Of a stretch of DNA of 64,000 nucleotides, positions 1 to 13,600 are shown piece after piece. The stretch is from NCBI RefSeq assembly GCF_035582795.1, contig NC_134369.1:54064001-54128000 (forward strand), written 5' to 3'. The notes under the pieces were generated by a model. That model did not search any database and was not told the origin of the DNA. It saw only the letters and a program-made list of their open reading frames with translations. Position 1 is the stretch's first letter, and each line of letters opens with the position of its first letter. The translations under genes were made by a program, and so were the position numbers. Source of the DNA: Mycteria americana (lineage: Eukaryota > Chordata > Aves > Ciconiiformes > Ciconiidae).

Positions 1-1264
1 ATTACATTGCCTTCACACCCAAGAGGCATAAGAGAAAATGACAAAATGCTATCAAATTACTTTGTTTTGACAAAAAGGTAAGGTGTTTGTGGCATCAAAG
101 TTGACGGTAGTTGAAATGCCATGGGAACAGACGCTTTATAAAAAAAGCAGTCAGAAAGACAGAGGACCACCAGAGCATGGAGGACCGATGGGTTTCCAAG
201 GCATATATTCCCTCTCCTGACCTCTCTCAGACAAATTTAATACCAACTACATTTATAGATTATTTTACAGAAAACAGAATTAGACTGACAAAATGATCAC
301 TACAACATGAAGCATAAGAACTAAGGCCGTGTCCAAAGAGTACTTCATAAAGCTAATGGGAATATCTAAAATTATAAGGGAAATCACAAGCTGACCACTA
401 ACAGCTAGGGGTTAGCAAGACATTTCAGCTAACATTCAATAGTTGACTACCGAAAAAATTTCTGAAGTATTTGGTAGAGTCTACACAAAGTGCTGGGGTA
501 GATAAACTACAGGTTTCATCCAGCATGAATGTTTGTGTGACTTACTGGGAGCTTTGAATGAGGCAGAAATAAGGAAGAAAAACTGTTTTAAAATACCATC
601 CCCTTGATTTTGCTATGATTTTGAACTGCATTCAAACTATTTTTCCTAGCATGTAAGGAAGGGTAGCAAATCACATAAAAACCTGTATTTAGCCTATAAT
701 TAATAATCATTTCTAGATGGTGAAGGGGAAAGTCCCTCCAGCTGGGATGACACGTAGCCTTTTTTGAGGTGTCTGGCTATGGAGATGACTGCAGCACCCC
801 TGGCAGATCAGTGAGAAAAAGCTTCACACAAAATGTACACACAAAGGGTTTTCTTGCAAAAATCCTCGGAGATTTCACATTAAGGAAAATAGCAACCTGC
901 CTGACAAAAAGTAAATATGAGCCTATTGTTTCTTCAGAAAGTTAAAATCCAACACATCAGCATGATTACATTCATCAGTGATGGCATCAAATGCTGCTTC
1001 TCAAAAGTTTAATTTTGTGGTTCATTTCTAAGGTGCTGTTTATTCTGAAAGATACTGAGAATGAATTCCTTCAGTGTAACGGACTGGGAATGCTCTAGGC
1101 TCTCGATTTGTCATTTGCTTCTCCGAAATATGAGCAATTTGCCTTGAATCACTCCCTGGCATCCACTATTCTTCGAATTCCTGTCAAGTTACAGAAAAAG
1201 GCTTAAATAATTAGGGCACCTTTCACTGACGAGGCAAAACTTTCGCTTGGCTGCAATGCACCGC
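1..1264. other. Upstream intergenic DNA
   Basis: This is AT-rich sequence before the CpG island. I see no open reading frame with recognisable protein, no splice-flanked exon and no RNA gene. The longest frame (111-296, 61 codons) has no family resemblance and is of chance length. Distal promoter elements of the downstream gene could lie here, but none stands out. Confidence 0.6.
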
Positions 1265-1444
1265 TTGAAGAGACATCTTGGGGCCGAGTCCGAGGGGTGA
1301 GGGGGCACCCGCAGCGCCCTGTGCCTCCTCCACCCTGCCAACCCGGGGCTGGGGCTACGAGAGCGGGCACCCCTCACGGCGAGGCCCGCAGGCTGCGGGC
1401 TGGGGCCGCGGGGCGCAGGCCTCCCCGCCCGGCGCCGCGCTCCC

Positions 1445-1458
1445 GTGGCCATGGCAAC
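1445..1458 (+). promoter_or_regulatory. RFX X-box
   Basis: GTGGCCATGGCAAC fits the X-box consensus GTNRCC-N(0-3)-RGYAAC at every position, with a 2-base spacer. It lies 141 bp upstream of the SPATA7 start codon, inside the CpG island. RFX factors (RFX2, RFX3 and others) activate ciliary genes through such sites close to the start of transcription. SPATA7 is a protein of the photoreceptor connecting cilium, so site and gene fit. Binding itself is inferred. Confidence 0.7.
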
Positions 1459-1498
1459 GCCGGAGGCGGCCGAGCCAGGCCGCGGCGGGCCAGGCCCA

Positions 1499-1522
1499 GC
1501 GCCCCGCCCCGCCCCGCCCGCC
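1499..1522 (+). promoter_or_regulatory. GC-box cluster
   Basis: Several overlapping CCCGCCC/CCCCGCCC units, the Sp/KLF-type GC box, lie between the X-box and the start codon. They are typical of TATA-less CpG-island promoters. Transcription probably starts within the following 80 bases. Confidence 0.5.
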
Positions 1523-1598
1523 CGCAGCGAGGGACGAACCGCCGTTGCCGCCGAGCTCAGCGCCGGCCTGCGCCGCCCCTGCGGGCCCGGCCGGGAGC

Positions 1599-1638
1599 AT
1601 GGGGCTGAGGATGGAGAGCGGCAGCAGGCGGAGCCAAG
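1599..1638 (+). CDS. SPATA7: SPATA7 exon 1 (coding part)
   Basis: The exon encodes MGLRMESGSRRSQ plus one base (phase 1), then the donor GTGCGG at 1639. The ATG at 1599 has A at -3 and G at +4. A second in-frame ATG at 1611 has an equally good context, and MESGSRRSQ aligns better with the human start MDGSRRVR. The true start could therefore be either one; I used the first because scanning ribosomes meet it first. The 5' UTR lies just upstream, with its boundary unknown. Confidence 0.85.
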
Positions 1639-4600
1639 GTGCGGGGGGCTCGGTGGCGGCTCCGCGGCTGAGCGGGGGGCGCGGGATGTGGCGGGGCGCG
1701 GGCTGCCTGCCGGCGGGGCGCGCTGCCGCCCGGCCTCCCCCGTCCCTGCCGGGCGCGGCCCCTCTCCCCGTCTCCCGCCCAGGGCTGGGGGCGGGCGGTG
1801 CCTCCCCTTTCCCCGCCGGCGTGTGATGGCGGGCATGGCGGCTCAGCTGCGCGGGGGGCCGGGCACGGAGCCGGGCATGGAGCCTGCCCCGGGGCTGCGT
1901 GGCTCTTGCAGCCGGCGCTGAGGGGGGCTCGGGGCTTGCTCCTCTCACACGCGGCTGCCCTTAGCCGTGCGACCCTGTTTGTCACGCGTGGGGAGCTGGG
2001 CCCGGGGCCGGGCTGTGGGGCAGCGCTGCTGTGCCACCCGTGCGGCCGTGACAACCGCCAAGTGCAGGCGCTTGCCCCCAGTGAGCAAGGCTTGACAGCT
2101 GGGGATATGAAGGGTTACACATACAACCCCTGAGAGGTTATAATCCTCCTAGAAACGTGGCTTTAAATTGTCCAGCTTACAGTCATCATCACAAGTGTGC
2201 ATATGTATTTTAACGGCATTTAGTGCTGCTGTGGTGAATGTTTCAGGCTGCCAGTATCAGCCGCTTTGTTTTCGAGGCCTAAACTTCTGTACTGTTTGGA
2301 GTCAACATTTTTCTTGTCCAAAGCTGGTATTCATGGATTATAGTGGATTTTACCCTGTGTGTAGAACATCACTTTCATGGCGTTTGGATGTAGATCCAAG
2401 CTTTTTGGTTTGGTGGGATTTTAATGCAAGTGTAGTTGAAAAATAAAAGACTCAAAAGCTTTGAAGCTCTTATAAAGTGATTCCTTACCCAGACTTAACC
2501 GGCTGTGGGCTGCTCTTGTGCTCCGTTCCTATGAACAATCTTAGTGGCATTTGTCATTCATGATAAAAAAGGCATAAACATGAAAAAATGTTTGCACAAG
2601 CCAGCTCTGGCTCTTGGAAAATACCTAAAATATTTTGAACTGGATGACATGCATAATATAAAACAATGGTAGGAATTATTCAATGCTGCATTGCAATGTC
2701 AAAATCGTACATAGCTGCATAAGGTCAGATCCTCTGAGGTAATGTTGTGCTTTCATGTTGCATCTCGGTGTCAGTTCCAGTCTTTGGCAATAGTGACGGA
2801 TGTCACTCCAGAAGATGTCTCATATCAAAGTAGTAGTAGTTCAAAGTAGTTTGAACATGAAATCTAATACTACATGGGAATATGAAATTCAGAGCAAAAA
2901 GTACTATCTTGTGCATCCAATTTTTATCCTTACTTGTGTAGTGTGAAGGCAATTTTATTACAAATTTATCCTTTTTCTGACTATTCTTATTTTTTATTCT
3001 CAAAATATTTTTATACACAATCAGAAAGCATGCTTATTGTCTGTTGACCATAAAATGAGAATAAATAGGATGCAAGATCTAAATTTCATTCAGGTTGCAG
3101 CAAGCTTTGCTTGACTGACTCCTGTTTAAAAAAAAAAATTAATTCAAAAGTAGGAAAGAATGAATGTGTGTGTGTTTACATGGGAAGCTACTGCTTGTCT
3201 GCATAGGAGGTTATCATAGAGTCAGTAGTATGTGAATGGACAGCCTAATGTCTAGTTTCACAGACACATAGGAAGAATCCTTACAGACAACAGGGATACT
3301 AATTCCTTACGGTGAGCTAACCTAGAAATCTGTGTGCCTGAGCAAACTTGGCAGAACAGCCATTGGATTGCTTGCAGACAGCTTATGAAAGAGGCAGAAC
3401 ACATCATATTTGTGGTTTCTCTGTAAGACAGTTGTATCCACGCACTGTCTATCCAGAACATTAATGCAGAAGAGGTGGGATACGCTGTTTCATGTCCTAG
3501 TGTACTTCATGCAAAGTTTGTTCTTCAGACCTAGCCTTGTCATTGTAAAGAAAGAACTAAAATTTTATACTGGTTTTGTATCAGGGTTTCTGTTTTGTCT
3601 AGTGGGAATACTGAGCAAAAAGAAAAATTTTATGTTTTTTTTTTTTAATATATTGGACTATATAGGACTTGCATTTAGGTCTTTTCAAAGTTCAAATAAG
3701 GCTGATATTTTTCCCCCATAAAAATGTTGAAGAATTAATCATTTATGGTTTTGCCTAATTCCAGGTATAAACCTCCAAATTATTTACTGTAATAATTTCA
3801 GGAGTCGGTTAATATAGTCACAGATTTATAGTATGACCTCAAATAATCTGAATACTGTAATTCTAAACCAGCTTTGTTGTTTAAATCCAGTCTTCTGCAC
3901 TGGGCTGTTTAATTCCCACAGCCAGTGATTGGCACATACCTGAACAGCAATGAAATCGTATGCTTATTGTTAATCAATGACATGCATTTGTGTCGCTTCT
4001 GTGTTACAACGATGGGGAAGTCATCATCATTGCTGCATGGAGGCTGCTGTTATGTTTAGGCAGTTTGCACAGGCATCAAAAATTCTAAAACAAAATACTT
4101 CACATATTTACAGACAAACTTTTTACCAAATTTTTTTTTACCTTTTTTACCTTTACTTTTTACCTTAACTTTTTACCAAATTAAAACCTTGGCTCAGCAA
4201 ATCACTTAAACCTATCCTTGATTTGACCATTAGTCAAATAGTCCATTAAGTGAGTTTTAGTCACTTAATGTGACTAATCCCATCTCTGTTCAGCAAATAA
4301 TTTAAATTTGTGATAGGACTTAAGTACCTGATTGGTCCCATTTCACTGAAGATTTCTTGCATGTTTCAAGTGAAATATGTGCTGAAGTAAACAGGATTCA
4401 AATCATTAACCCTACTAGCTATTTTGCTCCAGATTATATCCTGCAACTTTCTCTGAAGCACAGTGGATCAAGGTTTCTCTGCTCTCCATTCTGGGTGAGG
4501 CCAGCTGTGCAGTAGTTTTGCTAATATATTTTCAGTTAGAAATATGAGAGGGTGGAATTTAATAACACTAATGGGGGGGGGCTTCCTTGTAGGGACAGAT

Positions 4601-7600
4601 TATACTAACAAAAGATTTTTTTCAATATGTATAGAAGAATCTAAATACACTGGGTCTATACATTTAGGCATATACATATATTTTATAGGTTGGTTGGTTT
4701 GACACCAGATATTGAAAAACCTTCAAAATGCATGTTCATGGGATGACATAACGTTGAGTTTCTTGTAGCAGTAGAAGCCAGCACATACATTTGTCATGTA
4801 GGAGACGTGCTTGTGAACTAGTGTTCTAGCACCCTTGAATAATAGCACCATTCCCACAGGAGAATTGTTACAGCACATGGTAGCGTATGCTCCTGGATTA
4901 CACTGTGCCATCTTTCAAAGGCACAACTATCCAGTGAACTCAGGTTAGTAACCTTTTAAGCCAGAAGTTTCTAGAGTGTCATATAAGTATTCATAGTTGT
5001 ACACATATCTCTCAGAAGTAGCATACAGTCACTTCTGGAACACCATCCCTCACACACCCTTCTAGAAAATCAGGAACTGCTGGTGCCACTGCTAACTCTA
5101 GAGGTGCTGCCCGAGCAAATGATGATGGGACTGACTTAAGTTCATTTGCTTCTGCCTGCAGTTTGTATCACGAAATGTGCTGCTGGCAGACACAGCCGTT
5201 TGTTTCTGCTTTTGGAGTATGAACAGAACAATAACCTGCATCCAAAACCTCCTTTATTGATCATGTGAAGCCTGTAGCTAGGAAAATTGTAACAAATGTT
5301 TTTCAAGAATTACTTCATCAAATATGACTCAATTGGCACATTTTAAGGCTACTGTATACAACTATTTCATTAGATTTTTGAATCTTGAAACTGAAATACA
5401 ATTTTGGTTGAACGGTTCGCATTTATGCAGAATACTATTAGATTATTAGTTGTGAAGGACTGAGAGACCTAACTCTTAGGCATTAGGAGTAGGTGTAAAG
5501 AAGAGCTTTTGTGTAATCCAGCACAGTAAGTGTATAAATAGCGCCCATCTAATTAATGGCTTAGAAGATTATGCATGGTGCATATGTCAGAGTGATACAT
5601 TGTATCACTGTCGTATTTTGCATTGGACACAAATGATCACATGCAAAATTCAAATGGAACATTGAGGACTTTATTTCAGAATTGGGATATTGTAGCTTCT
5701 TGGGGCTTTATTCATAAAGTTTTGCTTCAGAAAATTTAGAAAATAACAACTATATTTTGTCCTCTGGTGTATTCTGCCATTTCTTAATAAATCTTAAATG
5801 TGATTCTGTTAAAGCTGGCTTCACATCTACGACTTTGTACACTCAGAATTGATAGGAGTTTTATCACTGAAACCAGAAATGGGTCCAAGAGGCTTCTGTT
5901 TCGCTTGTGTGAACAGGAAAAAAATACAGGTGTGATTATGAAGCGCTCAGTTTTGCCCCGCTGTAACTTTCAAATAAAATGGAACACTATCAGTGCATTC
6001 AGTAACCAGCTAAATCTAAAGTCATGTTTGAAATTGTCTTGTGATTGCATAGATGCTGCACAAAAGCAGTGGAGACTTGCCATGTTTTAACCTCTTCTCC
6101 TAAAGAAGGAGTCTGTGGGTGGGTCACTGCTTTCTGCCAGCTTTTTCCTCTTTCCAGTTCTACATCTATTAGCCAACTTCACCCAGCTGTGAGTAAGAAG
6201 TAGGAGTCATAGTGGTACAAATGTCAGTGGCTGTGTAAGAGAAAACCCAACAAATTAACATACATTTGTTTAGAGAAAAGCATTCTGTGCTTTGTCCTTT
6301 CCCACATACGCAACTAGAGGATGAGCAACTAGTCAGCCAAGGATAAGCAACCAGAGAAGCTTAAACTAGATGACCAACTAAAACACCTGTAGCACCTCAT
6401 CAGCCACAGCTGAGCAAGTAGGGGATGTTAGAGTGAGGGGGAGGACTGCAGATAAGGAAAAGGCAGCAAACTGGGGAAATTGAAAGGAGTTTAGGGAGTA
6501 TGGTAGGAAGACGTAAGCCACATCGGTAGGAAAGCAAGCCTTAGTAGTAGTACTACTAATAGAGCATCCTATTCTTTTTTTTTAATAATGAAAGTATATC
6601 ATCATGCAAATATAAAAGAAAGATAGTAATTACTTCTTATTTAAATAAATTAAGGTTAAATCCAGTGTGGATTTTCAAGTTAATCTCTTAATTTACTTTG
6701 AGATAGCAGTGTTTACTATGTGTATTTCTGTGTTGTATTCGTATGCACAATTATTTCTGTGGCATGAAGAGTTAATGGATACTTTGATTTAAAAATTCTC
6801 ATAGTATCAAAAAGGGAGTAACCTATATTTCAGGTCCTAATTTAATTCCTTTAAATATGACCTTTTCAGAAGTGTTAGATTAGATGCTTGAAGATGTTTC
6901 CATCACTACTCCTAAATCATTTAGGATTTCACAGAGATTATTTAAACCACTTCTGTTTCCTCCTCAGCATGTGTACAGCATTAGTGCTGTAGTGTACTGG
7001 TAGTGTGTACAGAGTTAGAAGAATGAATTCGTAGCAGGAAGCCCACTGAAAAAATCACTAAACTAGTCAGTAGAACAAGGGTGGTAGTGATAGAGCATCC
7101 TTGACTTCTATTAAATTCACAGCACAAACCTCCTTCTGCATGTAGTTGCCTGAATTACCCACTTGGACGAAGGTGTCTCACTATTTTTGGTTTAGAGCAT
7201 TGAGGGATTAGGGAAGAAGAGAAGAAGAAAAGGAGCTGGTGGTGGAAGGTGGAAGAGGCAACAGCACCAAACCTTCATAAATTAATGCAGTGGATAGCGT
7301 TTGCAATTTGTCAACGTGGGTTGAGTGTCCTTATCAGTCTCGGAGAGATCAAATCCCCACATCTCATGCAAATGCTGCAATTCTAGTCCTTTATAGGCAG
7401 AGGTGCTTCCTACATTTCCAGCTAAGAGGCGACCACTGTGCAGCTGAGAATGCAAGAGTCCTGGAGCCACCACCAAAAACGTGCACAAAAGGGTTGGTGC
7501 TTTGGCTGAGTGATGAGCACATTCCTCTGGGACAGCTGGGGAGGTCTACATCCGCCTGGGGCTGTGGGTTGTTTGAACCCAAGCTAAGGTCTAGGAGCTG

Positions 7601-10600
7601 CTCTTGGGAAAATACAGTGTTTATACATCTCTACACAGTGAAGTGGAGGTTTTGTGGCTTGTAGTGCTGGATTTAGTTGCCTATATCAAATATCCCACCT
7701 AAGGTCTCTCTATTTTTTATGGATTATCTTTTAAATAACAAGTCTTGGTGGGTAAGGGTAACCTGAATGATTTTTTTTTTTTTTTCAGTATTTTTGATTT
7801 GCAATGTCTGAAGTGCAGGTTTGTTGTAAAAATAGCAAGTCTAATACTTGTGTTCAAAATCCTTCCTATGAGAACGTTGTAATGAAAGACTGGGCTTCTT
7901 TCCAGTACATATTCACGTTCCAAATCTGAAATGGCTTTGTAGAAGAATAATTTCCATAAATTCTGCATATCCACTAACAATTAGGAAACAAAGTAACAAA
8001 TAGAAACCACCAATTTCCATCATTTTTAAGACTGTAAAATTAGAAATAAAGATAGCATGCATTTTGAATGAAAATGAAAAGATAATTTAAACAAAATATC
8101 TTTAAAATCTCTTTGGAATAATATAATTATTACTTACCTTAGGTACCAGCTGGAAAGAATTATAGGGAAAGGGTTTTTTTAATTTTTTATTCTTCTGTTA
8201 TGTAGTGTCACACACTTGCAGGGAAAGCCTACAACAAGCAAATAGAAGCATTAATAAGGAACTAAAAGATCTAATTAATTTTTAGAAATGTTTAATTTGT
8301 TTGCTGTCTGTACTTCAGGGGAACACACAGCATGAGAATCCTGGTTTTATATTCAGTGTGGACACTCCAGGTACATCTTTGAGGAAATATATGTTTAGAT
8401 CACATAGTTACATGTATAGTATATCAAAGATAGGAGTCCATTATACATCTCAGTTTCTGAGGTTTAAATCTCAGAAAATAATTTCTTAAATCAAATGAAA
8501 TTATCTTGAAGAGTTTCAAGTCCAGTTCTGGAAATACATTTACATAGACCTTAAATTTGTGACTGGAAGTTTTTTATTGTAAGAAGTAGAAAGTGTGCAT
8601 TTTACCCAGGAAACTTAATTGTTGCAAAAGCTGCTATAGTACTGCAAGTACTGGGATCAGTTCTGCGAAGTTCAGTTCAGACAAGTGCTCCTATTCCGAA
8701 ATAATTTATTATTTAAGAACCATCAAAATCAGTAGAAAATTTTTCACTGAAAAAATTCTCTCTCGCATGCATGGTTTTGAAAAAAGAGGCGAAGTAGCCA
8801 AAATGCATACTACTTTCACTCTGCTCACAGTCCTAAACCAGTACAGCTTCCGTCACTCCCGTAGCTATCCAGGTGTTCTAATTATTCTACTTTGTAGTTA
8901 TCGTCCTTTTGTCGGGTTTATATTTGGTTACTATATAATTTGCTGAAAATCCCCTTCTCCTTTAAAATTCTCTTCACATGCCTAAGCCTTCAATTTAAGT
9001 TTAGTTTCTGCTATTCTGCAGATAACTTTGAAAACACAGACTGAATCTAAACAAATACGTGTTCAAGTCAGTAGACAACCTGAAATTATACTTGTGAAAC
9101 ATTTGAACATTAACACTTTCTACTTCACTTCAGTTGTCCTGTAGAAACAGTAAAATACATCAGGTATCCTCCACATACCAAATCCTCCAGTTTCTCCTCT
9201 GACATTAGCAACATACATCTTCATTGTAAATATGTGACACTATAAAAAGTGGTTTTGAGTTTCAGAAGATATAGGGAGGATATCATAAGTTGAATTCAGT
9301 GTGGAAACAATACATTTGAGGGGACATCTACGGGAAACAGCCTGGGATCCTAAAAAAACAAAGGATTACTTGCTATTATTCTTTGCCTCTTCTGTTTTCA
9401 ATAGTGCTAAGCACTATTTCAGCCAAATTAGTGTCTTTGACCCTTTTTCTGTGATAAATTTTCTATGTGTTTTGTGAAAACAGGTGGTTCACAGAGAGCG
9501 AGCCTCAAACGCTCTCATTGGTGAACAGGTTACAAAAATATCTCAGTCCCTTTATTTGGCACGTGGGTCAGAGATGTATGAACAAGCACCATTGGATACC
9601 ATGGGAGGACCATAGGAAGCCTTTATCACAAGTTCGGCTGTTTATGGAAGTATTTTTAAGTTAAAGACTGTTCTATTCTTTAATTGAAGCTACAATAAAA
9701 TATACGATTTGCCAGGATAGAGCCCCCAGAATCCAAGTAGATATTAAAAAAAAAGTTGTTCAGCATAAACTTTTGCCCAGCAAGGAAATGTCCTAAACAG
9801 CAAGAAAATGTCATTTGTTAATGGCATGAAAGCTTTCGACAGGTCCAGGTGCTAGTGGGGCTGCAACCCTGACATTTCAAGGGTATCCTAAAATCTGAGC
9901 AGTCAGAAACACTTTTATTCAAGGTCCTCCACTTCCTGGAAAAGGGTTCAATATTGTAATGGCCTAGGTATTTCCTACGGGGGTTCAGAGATACCTGTGA
10001 AAGGACTAAGTATTGTTGTGATCCTGCAGTTAGCAGGAGTTGGGGTGGAAACCCATTTGGTTGGATTGAGGACCTGAAACCTTTCCACAGTGGCACAGGA
10101 GTTACGGCATGCAGGAGGAACTGAGGTCTGGGAAGATAGCACAGGGGACGTGAGTGCCTGCACAAAGACCATGACCTCTTGACAACTGGTGTTGTGTTTC
10201 CAGTGCCTTTGGGACTTCTGCAATTTGGGGGTTTCTGTGTGGGTTAGGGTGATCTCTGCGCTGTCCCTGTGTCCATAATCGAAATAGGCAGAGGAAACTG
10301 TGAACCATTTCTCCCTCCTGACCCTTTTTGACAGGTTTTCTCGCCTATGAAATAATGATGCAGGATATGGGGGAAGGCAGGCCTGACTTCCCCTGCCCCA
10401 GCCTGATACAGATTAATTGTAAAGGGAACACTAGTTCTTTCGTTAGAGTTTATCTGTGTGCCATCTGCTGGTGATGCAAAGCTGCAAAGCAAGTGAACAT
10501 TTCAAAATAGTCGGGTAAATAGCGCTGAACGGATGCATCTCCAGCTGAAGACAGTAAATGCAACAGGTTTCTGAGCATCTCTGATCATCTTTAACTCAGG

Positions 10601-13600
10601 ACAAAGGCATTTAGCTTACCTGAAGAGAATCAACTGTAGTTATAACAATGTCTCTGCATTTTTGAGATGCCCGTGCTTACCCCTCTATGACTCTGTCACA
10701 TAAAAATGAGTTAGAGGTGGTCTTGTAAGCATTTATCTAACAGTATGTGTCTGCTTCTGGAATTATAACTTAGCTGTGAAATACAGAAAATACTGGAATA
10801 TTTAGGTTATTTTGAGCAACTTTGAATGAAACCCTTCTGATTCTCAGGTGTCTGCTGTAATCTGGATTTCTGGTGTATACTTTTTTTTTATTATTAGGAC
10901 AAACTTTTATCTGCTAAAATATAATCTAACATTCAAGTCCTCCCGAAAACTTGCATTCTTTAAACACACGAGCATTGTAACTTCAGGAAGTCATGAGTTT
11001 CAGGGTGGGTATCCAGCTAGACACTGAATATTACTCATGTAATAGTATATGATAGAGAAATATAATACTTAAACAAGAAAGGCGGCCATTATTGACAAAG
11101 GTTTGAAACCATTGCGGAGACAGTTATTCTAAATCTAATAAATTCTTGCTATATGTTTGGAATTTTAATATTTTTAAAATAATTTAGCATTGTTTGTCCC
11201 TATGTATGTTTGAATCACAAATAGAGATTAGGAAGAATTGTACCATGAGGGGAATTTAAAATGAGCCATTTGAAATTGATACAGATGAGCAGGAATGTTG
11301 TCCTTTGGCTTTAAAGAAAACACTATTAAAGATAAAACAATTGCAGGACAGGGTTGAAAAAATCTACAGTAGCACTTTCTTCTTTTTTTTTTTTCTTTCT
11401 TGTCCCTTTCCTACTGCTGGTCTGGCAACTTCACAGCAAAGAATAGTGGGAGCACTGTTATTGCAGACACTCCCTCTAATACTGTAAAGCTGCAGAAGCC
11501 CATACTGTATAAAGGCTAGCTTTTCCAAGTGTGAAATCCTCATACTAATTCAAAATTGCCTTGATATTTGTTGGGCTTCATAAGAGTGGGGATTGAGTTT
11601 ATTGATCCAGATTTAGTGTAATTTCACAACAGGGTCCCAAGAAGGTACTCTGCAAATTTCCACATATGCTAATGATTTTCATTTTATTGATTTTCTCAAG
11701 ACACATTTTGTTGCTTCCCCAACTAATCCTAGTCACTTGAAATTTATATGGTCTTTTTATAAGGCCTTTGGGGAAATTATATTAAAACATTATTAAAGGA
11801 ACCATTTGTTTTGCTGCAATCTCTACTAATTAATAGTCAGACACTGTGTTAACCATCTTGTGCAACATGCTGTTGTACTTAAAGCAGAGCTACAGAATGT
11901 AGTAGTTACGTACATAATTGCAATAGTACTCTAACAGTCATTATATAGCAGTGGGAAATAGAAAAGAAAAAACAAAAAACAACCTGGAAAGCCAGGCGCT
12001 GGGCATGCAGGAGGTAAGAAGCCATGAGAGGTAGAATTAAGGGGCTTTTAACATGTGTGGCATGGCTTCTTGCACCCGGCAGTCAGTTTGTAATTAAGTC
12101 TGCCTTTGTTGACCCAGCTGAAGGCCACTGAGAAGAGATTCCCACTCATCTTGGGTAGGTCCAGCTTGCTGCTTCTTCCGATGAAGGGTGGAAAGCTGGA
12201 GGTGGCCAGTAAGTGTAGAGCAGTAGAGTTCCTGCCCCAGAGCTGTAGTGCCTCCAATTGGTAGGAAACGCCTACGTGGCAATTGCAGACTCTTGAACTG
12301 ATAGATAAGTAGGATGGGAATGGGAAGACCATATGGAGCTTGATAGTAATTATGAATTTGTAGAAATTGGCTGCACGGCTTTATAATTGATATTAAGTAA
12401 GCGTGGTATATTTGCTCTGTTAAAGAAATCTTGTTTGTTTTGCTTTACATTTTAAGCAGAGTCTTGGAAACCTTAAAGGAATGCTTTGTATACACTAGTA
12501 TTTGTAATAATAGGATATCTCCTGTTAAAATTTGCTCTAAAAATGTGTGCTGGTTTTGGCTGGGGTAGAGTTAATTTTCTTCACAGTAGCTAGTATGGGG
12601 CTATGTTTTGGATTTGTGCTGAAAACAGTGTTGATAATACAGGGATGTTTTCATTATTGCTGAGCAGTGCTTATACAGAGTCAAGGCCTTTTCTGCTTCT
12701 CACGCAACCCCACCAGTGAGGAGGCTGTGGGTGCACAAGAAGCTGGGAGGGGACACAGCTGGGACAGCTGACCCCAGCTGACCAAAGGGATGTTCCATAC
12801 CATAGGACATCATGCTCAGCACATAAAGCTGGGGGAAGAAGAAGGAAGGGGGGGACGCTCAGAGTTACAGCGTTTTGTCTTCCCAAGTAACTGTTGTGCA
12901 TGATGGAGCTCTGCTTTCCTGGAGGTGGCTGAACACCTGCCTGCCCATGGGAAGGAATGAATGAATTCCTTGCTTTGTTTTGCTTGTGTGCGCAGCTTGT
13001 GTGCTTTATTTATTAAACTGTCTTTATCTCAACCCATGAGTTTTCTCACTTTTACTCTTCTGATTCTCTTCCCCCATCCCAAGGGGGAGGAGTGAGCGAG
13101 CAGCTGTGTGGGGCTTAGTTGCCAGCTTGGGTTAAACCATGACAAAATGGTGCAGATTATTAATTAATTCAGGTGCAGATTTTTAAATCGTAGGTTGCGT
13201 AACACACAGTGGTTGCGAGCCTGACTTTATAGCATTTATTTTTCAAGGAGATATAGAGCTTTTAATTCACATTCCTTCATTTTTTAGAACAACTGGTTGT
13301 TTTAAGTTTTGTCAGCATCTACACTTGTCTATAGAGTTATCAGTCTATCGAACTGCCAGAAGATTGAATGGCAAACCAAATTCCTCTTACATTAACAGTA
13401 GATTTTTGAAATAGTGCATTCTCATTGATAGGATGATTTTCACACAAGCATAATTCCTTCAATCTATTAAACTTGCATTTTAGTATAATACTAACCACAA
13501 TCATTGTCTACGTACAGAATATTTTTCACACTAGTCATTTGACGTAATGATAAAATTCGATCAATAAAACTTTAAAACAAATGGGAGGTTAGCATAGGTA

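Larger units (their letters stand above)
1265..2060. promoter_or_regulatory. SPATA7: CpG island promoter of SPATA7
   Basis: GC content and CpG frequency rise abruptly near 1265 and fall again near 2060, against AT-rich flanks. The island contains a perfect X-box at 1445-1458, clustered GC boxes at about 1499-1522, the first coding exon (1599-1638) and the start of intron 1. There is no TATA box at a suitable distance, so dispersed initiation roughly between 1520 and 1598 is expected. Long overlapping frames on both strands here arise because GC-rich DNA has few stop codons; I do not regard them as genes. Divergent antisense transcription from such an island is possible but is not shown by the sequence. 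Confidence 0.85.

Noticed and set aside
1189-2133. Long overlapping open frames on both strands in the CpG island (up to 215 codons)
   Set aside because: High GC leaves few stop codons. The frames are low-complexity Pro/Ala/Arg/Gly strings without motifs and overlap on both strands. Only 1599-1638 fits the SPATA7 start and donor.
7290-7664. 124-codon frame with overlapping minus-strand frames in intron 1
   Set aside because: Frames on both strands overlap, none has a recognisable domain, and phases and splice sites do not fit SPATA7. It might be an old unidentified repeat.
12671-12901. Minus-strand frame inside LTR copy 1
   Set aside because: It lies within non-coding LTR sequence and is antisense to the element.
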